NCBI GenBank assembly: GCA_938004185.1
Contig: CALKWN010000065.1
Location: 124,001 to 188,000, forward strand
Length of the DNA: 64,000 nucleotides
Direction of reading: 5' to 3'
From: an uncultured candidate division WWE3 bacterium
GTDB lineage: Bacteria; Patescibacteriota; WWE3; UBA101185; UBA10185
In this document: positions 8,908-16,405 of the stretch, one piece after another
Position numbering within the stretch: the stretch's first letter is position 1
Layout: each line of letters starts with the position of its first letter
Notes under the pieces: generated by a model
What the model saw: the letters and a program-made list of their open reading frames with translations, nothing else
What the model was told of the DNA's origin: nothing
Databases searched by the model: none
Position numbers and translations under genes: made by a program

Positions 8908-9602
8908 AGTTTTGAAATAGAATACTCAGCTCTCAGAACAGGTTTTTCTATTGTTCCTCCGTACACTGTTAATGTATTTCCAATTCTTACAATGTCGCCG
9001 TGCTCACTTTTTACGGGTTTTAGTTGAAGCGCCGTTTTATATTTGTTAACCCTTAGGTAACCGCTAAGTTCAATTAAATTATTTTCGTAATCTTGGTAGA
9101 GGGCCGGAATATCATAAAGTGATAAATATTGTTCATCTAACGTACCCCTGTATCCGTTTAAAGTTACAACCTTATCGTTCGGAAGAAATTCCATATCAAG
9201 TAGTGTTGAGGTACCCCACACATCGAAAGTGTTTATTACGCCGGTTTCAGTTGAAAATATTCTGATCCAAAGGTCCACTCCGCCCATTACATCTGCAAAC
9301 ATAAGGTACTTGCCGGAGTCGGAAACTATATACTTGGACGGCATTCCGCATTTTACCGAGCCGTCACCGAGCTCGCCTATTTTATGATTCAAGCCGTTCT
9401 CGTCTTTAACTATTATGTCGCAATCATCGAACAGCACTTGTTTTATTGTGTTTATTTTTTTATCTACGATCACATTTTTTGTTGACGGAAATTTGTTTTT
9501 CGGAAAGAGTTTGTTTTTAATTATCGGGAAGTACGGCGAGACGCTAAGAACTACAGCGGCAATTACCGCAACTATAACGAACTTTTTTTCGATGGGTTTC
9601 AT
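8904..9602 (-). CDS. Membrane-anchored extracytoplasmic protein, unknown
   Basis: A 232-residue protein with one N-terminal membrane segment (residues ~8-27), then a beta-rich outside domain with repeated hydrophobic strands (for example LWIRIFSTETGVINTFDVWG). It has two cysteines close together after the anchor region. The arrangement resembles the C-terminal part of the YrdC-joined protein at 20947-21633, but sequence identity is low. The GTA-like hexamer TACAAT sits six bases before the ATG. No function is recognised. Confidence 0.75.
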   Translation of the reverse strand: MKPIEKKFVIVAVIAAVVLSVSPYFPIIKNKLFPKNKFPSTKNVIVDKKINTIKQVLFDDCDIIVKDENGLNHKIGELGDGSVKCGMPSKYIVSDSGKYLMFADVMGGVDLWIRIFSTETGVINTFDVWGTSTLLDMEFLPNDKVVTLNGYRGTLDEQYLSLYDIPALYQDYENNLIELSGYLRVNKYKTALQLKPVKSEHGDIVRIGNTLTVYGGTIEKPVLRAEYSISKL

Positions 9603-9608
9603 GGATTA

Positions 9609-9614
9609 ATTGTA
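9609..9614 (-). promoter_or_regulatory. -10-like TACAAT 6 nt before the gene at 9602
   Basis: Minus-strand TACAAT ends six bases before the ATG; no ribosome-binding site is visible. A leaderless transcript is predicted. Confidence 0.5.
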
Positions 9615-9654
9615 CATTAAAAGTTTTAGGTAGCGGATTTTAAGATGAAGTTTA

Positions 9655-9731
9655 TGGTGGGCGGTAATGGACTCGAACCAATGACCTCCACAATGTCAAT
9701 GTGGCGCTCTAACCAGCTGAGCTAACCGCCC
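9655..9731 (-). tRNA. tRNA-Val(GAC)
   Basis: The minus strand folds into a cloverleaf: seven-pair acceptor (GGGCGGT with ACCGCCC), D-stem GCTC/GAGC, anticodon stem CCACA/TGTGG with loop TTGACAT (anticodon GAC, valine), T-loop TTCGAGT with one mismatch in the T-stem, discriminator A and encoded CCA. Confidence 0.95.
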
Positions 9732-9773
9732 TAAGTATTTTTTATCTAACGTGCATCTAATCTACATTGAGCA

Positions 9774-9834
9774 GTGGCGCTCTAAGTTCGCCTTCGGCGA
9801 AGTTTGCTGACGCAAAGTCAGCTGAGCTAACCGC
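9774..9834 (-). pseudogene. 5' fragment of tRNA-Val with a 33-nt double-hairpin insert in the D-loop
   Basis: Bases 9819-9834 repeat the tRNA-Val 5' region exactly (sense GCGGTTAGCTCAGCTG), and 9774-9785 repeat the D-stem and 5' anticodon-stem strand (sense TTAGAGCGCCAC). Between them, where the real gene at 9655-9731 has one base, lie 33 bases that form two back-to-back hairpins: TTCGCC/GGCGAA and TTTGC/GCAAA. The 3' half of the tRNA is absent, so it cannot make a functional tRNA. Confidence 0.85.
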
Positions 9835-9842
9835 TGTCAACG

Positions 9843-10451
9843 TCACTTTTTCTTCGGTTGCATTATCTTGTCAATCAAACCGTACTTCAAAGTTTCTTCA
9901 GCACTCATCCAGTAATCACGTTCCATGTCCTTTAACACTTCTTCAACCGGCTTACCTACATTATCTGCTGTAATCTGAGCCAACTTGTGTTTAAGTTCTA
10001 CCATATGTTTTGCTTCGATTTCAATATCGGTAGCCTGCCCCTGCAAGCCTCCAGAAATTATGGGTTGGTGAATCATTGCGTAGGTATTAGGCAAAGCATA
10101 TCTTTTTCCCTTAGTGCCGCTGGCTAAAAGCAGTGAGGCCGCGCTGGCCGATAAACCGACATTTATAGTTACTATGTCGTTTTTCACGTGTTTTATGGTG
10201 TCGTACATGGCGATTCCTGCGTAGACTTCTCCGCCCGGGCTATTAACGTATACTTTTATATCGCGCTCGGAATCCTGGTTTTCCAAAAACAAGAGCTGGG
10301 CAATAAAAGTGTTGGCAACTCCCATGTCGATGGGGCCGGTCACAAAAACTATAAAGTCCTTTAAAAGTCTTGAATAAATATCGTAGGAGCGTTCCATTCC
10401 GCTCGGTTCTTTTTCTACGACTATAGGAACTAAATTGTTATTTATGCTCAT
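9843..10451 (-). CDS. clpP: ATP-dependent Clp protease, proteolytic subunit
   Basis: ClpP forms the double-ring serine protease chamber fed by a Clp ATPase. With the start at 10451 the protein has 202 residues; the catalytic Ser is at 103 (GLSASAASLLL), the His at 128 (AMIHQP), and the Asp lies in the MERDYWMSAEE region. An earlier in-frame ATG at 10478 exists, but AAGGAG is well placed before 10451. It overlaps the upstream tig gene by 14 bases. No clpX is next to it, unlike the common tig-clpP-clpX order. Confidence 0.95.
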   Translation of the reverse strand: MSINNNLVPIVVEKEPSGMERSYDIYSRLLKDFIVFVTGPIDMGVANTFIAQLLFLENQDSERDIKVYVNSPGGEVYAGIAMYDTIKHVKNDIVTINVGLSASAASLLLASGTKGKRYALPNTYAMIHQPIISGGLQGQATDIEIEAKHMVELKHKLAQITADNVGKPVEEVLKDMERDYWMSAEETLKYGLIDKIMQPKKK

Positions 10452-11337
10452 GGTGTTTTTCTCCTTCTGCTTCTTCAATTAACTTAGTAATAAGTTTATT
10501 TTTCTGCAAAACACTTTTTATGTAAAGTCTCTGCATAGGATCTTCGGCTTTTACAAGCTTCGGGTCTCCCGCGACTTTTATCATTTCTTCCACTTCTTCA
10601 TCGGAAACTTCGATGTTTTCTTTTTTAATTAATTCTGAGAGGACAAATTCGGATTTAATGTTATTTTCGGCAATTTTCTCGTAATCTTTTCTTAACTGCT
10701 CTCCGGTTTTATTTTGGGATTTTAGATACTGTTCCAACGAGAGCCCTATTGACTGTGCCTGATCCATAAATCTGGACAGGAGTCTGTCGGTTTCGTCTTC
10801 GAGTATAATATCCGATACTTCCATTTCGGTTGCGGCCAATAACTCTTCCAACACGTCGGAAGTGGACATGTGAACATGAGGTTCGGCGGCCTTTTCACCT
10901 TCTTTAGTGTTCTTTTTAATCTCCTCTTCGGCGTCCTTATACTTTTTATCGAATTTTTGTTTGAGTTTCTCTTTGTACTCGCCGATTTTTATTTCGGGCC
11001 TGATAGCTACGGTTGCGGTAAATTCAAGGTCTTTTTCGGGGTCAAACACTTCAATTTCAACCTTAGGATTGGACACTGGTACTACAAGGTTTTCCTTTAA
11101 AGCTTGGGGATAGTAGGTTTCAAGAAGATCGTTTATCACGTCTCCGTAAAGCTTAGACTCCCCTATTTTCTCTTTCACTATGTCTTTGGGCGCAGTCCCG
11201 GGTCTGAAACCCTCGATTTTTGCTGTTTTAACGGCTTCATCAAGCGTTTTTTCGTAGGCTTTTTTTACAGAATCAGCCTCGATAGTAACGGTCAATTTTA
11301 CTGTAGATTTAGGTAGTTTTTCGATTTTGGTTTTCAT
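10438..11337 (-). CDS. tig: Trigger factor without PPIase domain
   Basis: Trigger factor is the ribosome-bound chaperone at the exit tunnel. The ribosome-docking signature GFRPGTAP is at residues 43-50. The protein is 299 residues against about 430 in E. coli: a charged linker (around residues 130-160) replaces the FKBP-type PPIase domain and leads directly to the helical C-terminal chaperone domain. A TATGAT/GATAAT -10-like stretch lies shortly before the ATG. It is co-transcribed with clpP. Confidence 0.93.
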   Translation of the reverse strand: MKTKIEKLPKSTVKLTVTIEADSVKKAYEKTLDEAVKTAKIEGFRPGTAPKDIVKEKIGESKLYGDVINDLLETYYPQALKENLVVPVSNPKVEIEVFDPEKDLEFTATVAIRPEIKIGEYKEKLKQKFDKKYKDAEEEIKKNTKEGEKAAEPHVHMSTSDVLEELLAATEMEVSDIILEDETDRLLSRFMDQAQSIGLSLEQYLKSQNKTGEQLRKDYEKIAENNIKSEFVLSELIKKENIEVSDEEVEEMIKVAGDPKLVKAEDPMQRLYIKSVLQKNKLITKLIEEAEGEKHHEHK

Positions 11338-11369
11338 AGCCTGCTAATATTATCATATGGTGCGGGTTT

Positions 11370-12656
11370 TTACATAGATTCCGCACCTGCGGTTTCGATA
11401 AGCTCTTTTTGTGGCATTTTTATCTTTCTAGGTACTACGAGTAGACACATAATAGATATTATTAATAGAATCAGTCCTATAGTGGCAAAAGCTTTATGCG
11501 CTCCCAATGAAACTGCCAGTCCTCCGGCAAGAGGTGGACCTATTATGTATCCGATGCTTACGGCCGATTGTTCCAAACCTATCATGTCGTTTCTGAACTT
11601 TCCCAGCCTTGAAACATAATCTTCGTAAGCTGCATAAAGTGCGGGTGTTGCCAAAGACAAAAAAACAGAGCTTATAAAAACAAGAATAAGCAGAAGGTAA
11701 ACTCCGTTTAAAAATCCGAAAAGTGATATAAGTGCGGACGCAACAAGGGCGCTTACAAAAGAAGTTCTCTTTTTACCGAATTTTGCTGAAATTTTCGGAA
11801 TCGCAAAACCCATAAAAACAGGAGGTATCATGTAAGCCGTTAGCAAAAAACCTCCCACAGGATCCGTAGCTTTTAGTTCCTCTGCAAAAAGTACTCCAAC
11901 CGACCAGAAAGAGGCATCCACTAAGGTTGCTGCGAGAGTAAATAGCCATAATGGCCAAACCTTTCCCATGAGAGTAGCCCAAACCCTCATTGTCCTTAAA
12001 AATGAGTGTCTGTCGTTTTCTGATTCCGGTTCTTTTACTTGCTCGTGTTTCTTTTTTGTTCTCGAATTTAAAAAAAGGAAAACAATATAGGCGCCTACAA
12101 AAAATATTAAAGAGGCCGACAGCGAAAGTTTTAGGGAATAAACGATTATAAAGGTTGCGATAAGGGGCCCCAATAAATACGCAAGAGAATTATTTACACT
12201 TATAAGGCCCCACGATTTTGCATAATCACTCTTTGGAACATGTTTATCTATAAAGTGAAACTCAGCAAAAATTTTCGTTTCGTAGTAAATGCCCCAAAAA
12301 ATCATTGCCAACAGGACAAATATTTTGAATGGCGGAAGAAAAATTAATGTAATTGGAAGAAGCACCGCAAATAGAACAGTCATCTTTACAAAGTAGGCAT
12401 AAGGTTTGTTAGGCATTCGCTCACTTGCCAACAGATCGTATATCAAACCGGCCATTGATGACGCCGACATAACAAGCCCCACCATAAAAGTGTTGTGAAG
12501 AGCACTTTCGAGAAAAACCGGAACAGTGTAGGCGATTATTGCATCTCCCAGTGTTATTAGAAATATTAAAGCAGCAAATAAAGGAAAGGACGCCGAAGTT
12601 TGTCTGCTGAAAACCGCACTTTTTATGGCGGTATGCAAACTTGATTTTGTTCTCAT
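11370..12656 (-). CDS. Major facilitator superfamily transporter
   Basis: A 428-residue integral membrane protein with about twelve hydrophobic segments split into two halves by a charged loop at ~200-220 (RTKKKHEQVKEPESEND), the usual MFS layout. The second half contains the ISAKFGKKRTS loop, an MFS loop-type motif. The substrate is not predictable; efflux of small molecules is the common role in such short, unlinked MFS genes. TACAAT sits six bases before its ATG. Confidence 0.87.
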   Translation of the reverse strand: MRTKSSLHTAIKSAVFSRQTSASFPLFAALIFLITLGDAIIAYTVPVFLESALHNTFMVGLVMSASSMAGLIYDLLASERMPNKPYAYFVKMTVLFAVLLPITLIFLPPFKIFVLLAMIFWGIYYETKIFAEFHFIDKHVPKSDYAKSWGLISVNNSLAYLLGPLIATFIIVYSLKLSLSASLIFFVGAYIVFLFLNSRTKKKHEQVKEPESENDRHSFLRTMRVWATLMGKVWPLWLFTLAATLVDASFWSVGVLFAEELKATDPVGGFLLTAYMIPPVFMGFAIPKISAKFGKKRTSFVSALVASALISLFGFLNGVYLLLILVFISSVFLSLATPALYAAYEDYVSRLGKFRNDMIGLEQSAVSIGYIIGPPLAGGLAVSLGAHKAFATIGLILLIISIMCLLVVPRKIKMPQKELIETAGAESM

Positions 12657-12662
12657 AGTTTA

Positions 12663-12668
12663 ATTGTA
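12663..12668 (-). promoter_or_regulatory. -10-like TACAAT 6 nt before the MFS gene
   Basis: Minus-strand TACAAT, six bases before the ATG at 12656; predicts a leaderless mRNA. Confidence 0.5.
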
Positions 12669-12747
12669 TGTGATATTGGATTTTTTATGAATGGGTGTTT
12701 TTGTGTTGGATTTAAATATACGTGGCTACTAGAATAACACGTAAGTG

Positions 12748-13128
12748 CTATCGGACAGAATATTTTTTAAAAACAGATGCTATTTCTTTGTGTCCCACAA
12801 CGTTGTTAGCAACATCTAGCCCCAACATTGATAGTTTTTTTTGTGGAATATTTATTTGTACATCATTTAGCTCCAAAAAAGTAAGCGCCGCATATAAACC
12901 TGTTCTCTTGTTTCCGTCAACGAATGGGTGGTTTTTAATTATTGAATACGCCAGTACCGCTGCTTTTTCATGGAGCGTTTTGTACATGTCCGCACCGGAT
13001 ATATTTGTAGCAGGTCGATTCATTGCAGACTCGAGTAAAGGAAGATTAAGTAACCCGTGTTTACCGCCAAATCTTTCTATTTGGTAATCGTGGAGAGCTA
13101 GGACTTCTTCGACACTTAGATATCTCAT
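12748..13128 (-). CDS. doc: Doc-type (Fic-fold) toxin
   Basis: A 126-residue Fic-fold protein with the Doc variant motif HPFVDGNKRTG at residues 67-77. In phage P1 Doc, the Lys in GNK (instead of Gly-Arg of true Fic proteins) goes with EF-Tu phosphorylation, which stops translation; the same motif here suggests that activity. It overlaps the upstream antitoxin gene by four bases (ATGA), the usual type II toxin-antitoxin arrangement. Confidence 0.92.
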   Translation of the reverse strand: MRYLSVEEVLALHDYQIERFGGKHGLLNLPLLESAMNRPATNISGADMYKTLHEKAAVLAYSIIKNHPFVDGNKRTGLYAALTFLELNDVQINIPQKKLSMLGLDVANNVVGHKEIASVFKKYSVR

Positions 13129-13361
13129 TCTTTAGCTAATTCTTTAAAGGCTTCTTGATACCTATCAGCGAGAGACTCGGCAACCTTCAAAAATTCCGGA
13201 GAAACATTACCGGAATCTTCCTTCTCTATTAACAGCTTGTTCTGAATTTGTTCAACAAATACCTCAGTTCCAACTCCTATATTGAGTTTTTCAAGTATGT
13301 GACTTGGAATAATCAATCCTACGGAATTTCCTATTTTTTTAAGTTTTTGTGCGTATTTCAT
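13125..13361 (-). CDS. AbrB/SpoVT-type antitoxin
   Basis: A 78-residue protein with the swapped-hairpin DNA-binding fold signature near the N-terminus (KIGNSVGLIIPSHILEKLNIGVGTEVFV) and a C-terminal tail that likely binds and neutralises the Doc toxin. Toxin and antitoxin genes overlap by four bases. A palindromic double site lies just before the start codon and is the likely autoregulatory operator. No Shine-Dalgarno is visible, so the mRNA may be leaderless or nearly so. Confidence 0.9.
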   Translation of the reverse strand: MKYAQKLKKIGNSVGLIIPSHILEKLNIGVGTEVFVEQIQNKLLIEKEDSGNVSPEFLKVAESLADRYQEAFKELAKE

Positions 13362-13365
13362 AGTA

Positions 13366-13384
13366 ATAACATGTTATAACATGT
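13366..13384 (-). promoter_or_regulatory. Overlapping palindromes: operator of the toxin-antitoxin operon
   Basis: ACATGTTATAACATGT (13369-13384) is a perfect 16-bp palindrome, and ATAACATGTTAT (13366-13377) is a second 12-bp palindrome overlapping it. Together they give two ATAACATG repeats directly before the antitoxin ATG. A TTGACT -35-like hexamer lies 15 bases before the TATAAC inside the palindrome, so the site covers the promoter. This is typical for antitoxin autorepression. Confidence 0.7.
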
Positions 13385-13408
13385 GGAGATTTAAGTCAAT
13401 TGTATTAT

Positions 13409-13534
13409 TGGTGGGCGAGAGAGGACTCGGTCACGTGTCTCAACATCTTGTAGTTCGCTAGCGCTCGCACAATCTGTAAAGCTCGCGACCCCGTCTCCTT
13501 CGCTACGCTCAGTCCGACATTCTCGTCCTCTCTC
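13409..13534 (-). repeat. tRNA-Leu 3'-end copy joined to a GC-rich insert
   Basis: Bases 13409-13429 repeat the last 21 nt of tRNA-Leu(UAG) exactly (CCA, acceptor 3' strand, T-stem and CGA of the T-loop; second copy 13590-13610). At the T-loop the match stops and a ~100-bp insert begins, reading GTGAC-CGA on the sense strand. Outer arms GAGAGAGGAC (13417-13426) and GTCCTCTCTC (13525-13534) are a perfect inverted repeat, and CGCTAGCG is at 13456-13463. The insert is related to the one at 28631-28708. Confidence 0.8.
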
Positions 13535-13535
13535 A

Positions 13536-13587
13536 AAATAAAAAGTTCCCGCTAACCTTTCGTAAACTCAAGGCTAACGGGAACTTT
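13536..13587 (-). terminator. Rho-independent terminator after tRNA-Leu(UAG)
   Basis: Directly after the encoded CCA, the minus strand forms a 16-bp stem (AAAGTTCCCGTTAGCC with GGTTAGCGGGAACTTT, two wobble pairs) with a 14-nt loop, followed by TTTTATTTT. Confidence 0.85.
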
Positions 13588-13589
13588 CA

Positions 13590-13674
13590 TGGTGGGCGAG
13601 AGAGGACTCGAACCTCCAATCCTTTCGGAACACGGTTCTAAGCCGTGCGCGTATGCCAGTTCCGCCACTCGCCC
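13590..13674 (-). tRNA. tRNA-Leu(TAG)
   Basis: The minus strand gives a class II tRNA: acceptor GGGCGAG/CTCGCCC, anticodon stem CACGG/CCGTG with loop CTTAGAA (anticodon UAG), a variable arm of the leucine type (GTTCCGAAAGGAT), T-loop TTCGAGT, discriminator A and encoded CCA. Confidence 0.96.
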
Positions 13675-13715
13675 ATGTAACTCTATTTTCTTATTTGTTT
13701 TTAAATCTGCTTTTT

Positions 13716-13784
13716 TCGTCCGCACGTCTTACGCCCTGTCGGTCCAAAACCGTGCGCGTATGCCAGTTCCGCCACTCGCCCATG
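13716..13784 (-). pseudogene. 5' half of tRNA-Leu(UAG), truncated at the anticodon arm
   Basis: Bases 13750-13784 repeat 35 nt of the tRNA-Leu 5' half and flank exactly (13643-13677), from the base before the acceptor to the anticodon 5' stem. The sense strand then reads TTTTGGA and CCG, and continues into a GC-rich tail whose CGTGCG pairs with CGCACG of the anticodon stem, so the arm is extended rather than closed into a tRNA. D-arm and acceptor 5' strand are intact; variable, T-arm and 3' acceptor are missing. Confidence 0.8.
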
Positions 13785-13843
13785 CAACTACCCCCTCACT
13801 CAAGCGCTAACATATTATACCAACAGAACACTCAACTTCTAGC

Positions 13844-13874
13844 AAAAAGAAAGGGCGGTTATTAAACCGCCCTT
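13844..13874 (-). terminator. Terminator after the lysozyme-like gene at 13891
   Basis: Minus-strand stem AAGGGCGGTT/AACCGCCCTT with a four-base loop, followed by TCTTTTT. Confidence 0.85.
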
Positions 13875-13890
13875 CCCCACTAATATTCAA

Positions 13891-14463
13891 TTAAATTTGT
13901 CCTTCCAGCGTTTCCATTTCACTGTAGAAGAAGTTAACACCTTTCAACCAGTTAACGTGGTTAGGAGGGGTATAGATCGGCGCAATCTCTTCCGGAGTAT
14001 CGTACCCCTTAGAAGCATATTTTTCAGCCAATCCTTTACCTACCGTCTCAATTGCTTCGTCAAACGATTCAAAAGAGATGTAAGAATTACTATGTATTCC
14101 CCACCCAAAAGGGTTGTATGACCCGGGAATTATCCGCTTACCGCAGGTGGATTCCATGCAGGATATCGCAGGCAGCAAACGATAATCTAACCCGTATTTG
14201 TCGGCAACTTCAATAAACTTCTTAACATTAGGTTTTAAGGGAGATCCGAGGTCTTCAAAAAAAGCCTCGAGCACCTTTTCCCTATCTATCTGCTTATAAT
14301 CAACAGTTACCGTTTCCAAAGCCGCTTCGGGTGCTTCCAAAGAAGCTAATACCCTACTTCGATCTTCGGCTCTGGCAGAAGTCATTCCCCCCAGTACCGC
14401 TACAGCGTAAACTAGCGCAGAAAAGACTATGACCGTCGGTCTAAACCGAGGTTTTTTCTGCAT
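13891..14463 (-). CDS. Secreted lysozyme-like (transglycosylase/glucosaminidase-fold) protein
   Basis: A 190-residue exported protein: signal peptide in the first ~32 residues ending SARA, then a lysozyme-like domain from ~75. Its core ISCMESTCGK carries the candidate catalytic Glu, and NPFGWG plus SFESFDEAIETVGKGLA match the SLT/glucosaminidase-like fold. It would cleave or remodel peptidoglycan. A paralogue lies just upstream (14537-15340) with the same order of motifs. TACAAT lies ten bases before the ATG, so the leader would be very short. Confidence 0.8.
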   Translation of the reverse strand: MQKKPRFRPTVIVFSALVYAVAVLGGMTSARAEDRSRVLASLEAPEAALETVTVDYKQIDREKVLEAFFEDLGSPLKPNVKKFIEVADKYGLDYRLLPAISCMESTCGKRIIPGSYNPFGWGIHSNSYISFESFDEAIETVGKGLAEKYASKGYDTPEEIAPIYTPPNHVNWLKGVNFFYSEMETLEGQI

Positions 14464-14536
14464 ACAAGGGAGTATTGTACCATACTCAGATCAGTAGTCA
14501 AATACTATAGGATTAAATTAAGGGGAGGGGGAGTTT

Positions 14537-15340
14537 CTACTTTGTTTGATAATTCTCAAAAATATCCCTGAAATACATAACGTCCGCACACCAGGAGCCG
14601 TCTGACGGCGGTGTGTAGACCTTCATGATTTCACACGGATCTTCAATGCCGAAAGAGTAGAAGTTATTCCAGAAATACTTGGATACGGTTTCTATACCGC
14701 GGGCGAAGTTTTCAAAAGAATGTTTATTGTCTCCGTAAACTCCCCAGCCCCAAGCATTATAAGTTTCTGCCCCGTCAATTTTCGGAGTGTTTTTTCCGCA
14801 GCTGGATTCTTTAAATGCAACGGAGGCCACAAGCCACCATGGTATGCCGTACTTATCCGCTTCTTCTACAAATTTACCGCCGAGACCCTCGAGGGGGCAG
14901 CTGTATCTGGCAAATACGCCGTCTATTTTATCCGCTCGCGAGTCCTTAGTGTTTATTTGTGAAACCGCATAATTGTAGGTTAAAGGTTTGGATGAAAAGA
15001 TATTGTATCCGTGATTTTCGTAAGGTTCTATTTTAGCAGGAACTACTGCACCGAAAGATGCAACTCCGGTAAATAAAAAAAGTGCAACCGCGACACCCAT
15101 TACTGCGTATTTTTGCACCGGCATTGCGTTATAAGTTTCTAAAATTTTTGTTTCTAAATACTTAATATAATTTTTCTTTTGAGTTTCGCCACTGATGTTG
15201 TAAATGACTGTGGGTTCATCCATTAAAGAACTTATCGGGTCAAACGTTTTTTCTTTTGAATATGTGAACGCAATTGAAGAAACGCTCTGAGGTTTTAGTG
15301 ACTTTCCTTCTCTTTTAAAAAATTTGGGGTAGCTGCTCAT
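14537..15340 (-). CDS. Membrane-anchored lysozyme-like protein, paralogue
   Basis: A 267-residue protein with an ~85-residue cytoplasmic N-terminus, one membrane segment at about 90-112 (YAVMGVAVALFLFTGVASFG) and an outside lysozyme-like domain. The motif ASVAFKESSCGK holds the candidate catalytic Glu, and YNAWGWGVYG with SFENFARGIETVSKYF parallels the neighbouring paralogue. The type II anchor differs from the cleaved signal peptide of the neighbour, which suggests one fixed and one released hydrolase. Confidence 0.8.
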   Translation of the reverse strand: MSSYPKFFKREGKSLKPQSVSSIAFTYSKEKTFDPISSLMDEPTVIYNISGETQKKNYIKYLETKILETYNAMPVQKYAVMGVAVALFLFTGVASFGAVVPAKIEPYENHGYNIFSSKPLTYNYAVSQINTKDSRADKIDGVFARYSCPLEGLGGKFVEEADKYGIPWWLVASVAFKESSCGKNTPKIDGAETYNAWGWGVYGDNKHSFENFARGIETVSKYFWNNFYSFGIEDPCEIMKVYTPPSDGSWCADVMYFRDIFENYQTK

Positions 15341-15450
15341 ATATCCGTCCCAAAAAGGATAGCATAAATAATTTTACATGTACAAAGTTTTTTCTAACTT
15401 AATTAGAATATTTTTCGCTTACTGTAAAAGGCTTGAAATCGGGGTAAAAC

Positions 15451-16401
15451 TTAAATTGTCCTATCCAATATTTTTGAAAAATACGAAATAGTTTCTTTAA
15501 GTCCGGTATCCAAATTTATTTTAGGTTCCCAATCAAGTTTTTCTTTTGCTAGCGTAATATCCGGTTTTCTTTGCATAGGATCGTCTTGTGGTAAAGGCTT
15601 GTATATAAGTTCTGATTTAGAACCTGTTTGTTGAATAACTTTTTCTGCCAATTCAAGCATTGTAAATTCACCGGGATTTCCGATATTTACAGGTCCCGTC
15701 AAATCTTCGGAGTTCATTAGTCTATACATGCCTTCAATAAGATCCGAAACATAACAGAAAGATCTTGTTTGTTTGCCGTCACCGTAAATTTGTATCGGCT
15801 CGTTTTTTAGAGCCTGCAAAATAAAATTCGACACTACTCTACCGTCATTCTGGGCCATGCGCGGACCGTAGGTATTAAAAATACGCATCACTTTTATATC
15901 TATTTTGTGTTGTCTGTGATAATCAAAAAATAATGTTTCGGCTACCCGTTTTCCTTCGTCATAACATGCGCGCGGACCGATTGTATTTACATTTCCTCTG
16001 TAGGTTTCTTTTTGAGGGTGTTCCAACGGATCTCCGTAAACTTCGGAAGTTGATGCCTGGAGAATTCTGGCTTTGTGTTTTTTTGCCATTCCCAACATGT
16101 TTATAACACCTATCGTGTTAGCTTTAATTGTTCTTACGGGATTGTATTGATAGTGAATAGGCGAAGCCGGACAGGCCAAATTGTATATTTGATCTATTAT
16201 TGTATCGTCAATGTATAGCGGATCTATGATGTCATGGTTTATAAATTTAAAGTTCGGGTTATCTAGTAAGTGCTCAATGTTTTTTTTATCGCCTGTAAAT
16301 AAATTATCGACGCAAATTAGTTTCTCATTTTTATTTATTAAATAATCGCAGAGGTGGCTTCCTAAAAAACCTGCTCCCCCAGTTACTAGTATTGTTTTCA
16401 T
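15451..16401 (-). CDS. UDP-glucuronate decarboxylase (UDP-xylose synthase)
   Basis: A 316-residue extended short-chain dehydrogenase. The NAD-binding glycine motif [11 protein letters not shown] is at the N-terminus; the active-site part shows STSEVYGDP and the family stretch [14 protein letters not shown] with the Tyr-x-x-x-Lys pair. The [10 protein letters not shown] segment and [10 protein letters not shown] are typical of UXS enzymes, which make UDP-xylose from UDP-glucuronate. A related dehydratase role is less likely. The product would feed the many glycosyltransferases in the window. Confidence 0.92.
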   Translation of the reverse strand: MKTILVTGGAGFLGSHLCDYLINKNEKLICVDNLFTGDKKNIEHLLDNPNFKFINHDIIDPLYIDDTIIDQIYNLACPASPIHYQYNPVRTIKANTIGVINMLGMAKKHKARILQASTSEVYGDPLEHPQKETYRGNVNTIGPRACYDEGKRVAETLFFDYHRQHKIDIKVMRIFNTYGPRMAQNDGRVVSNFILQALKNEPIQIYGDGKQTRSFCYVSDLIEGMYRLMNSEDLTGPVNIGNPGEFTMLELAEKVIQQTGSKSELIYKPLPQDDPMQRKPDITLAKEKLDWEPKINLDTGLKETISYFSKILDRTI

Positions 16402-16405
16402 ACGC

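Noticed and set aside
13409..13610. Integrated element bounded by tRNA att sites
   Set aside because: The direct repeats are only 181 bp (and 114 bp at tRNA-Arg) apart with no coding capacity, so a classical island is ruled out; a non-coding element family is kept as a finding.
13589..13865. Open frames translating to GERGLEPP-like peptides over and beside tRNA-Leu
   Set aside because: These are antisense readings of tRNA genes, a common false gene type; the same holds for frames over 28465-28722 and 29314-29613.
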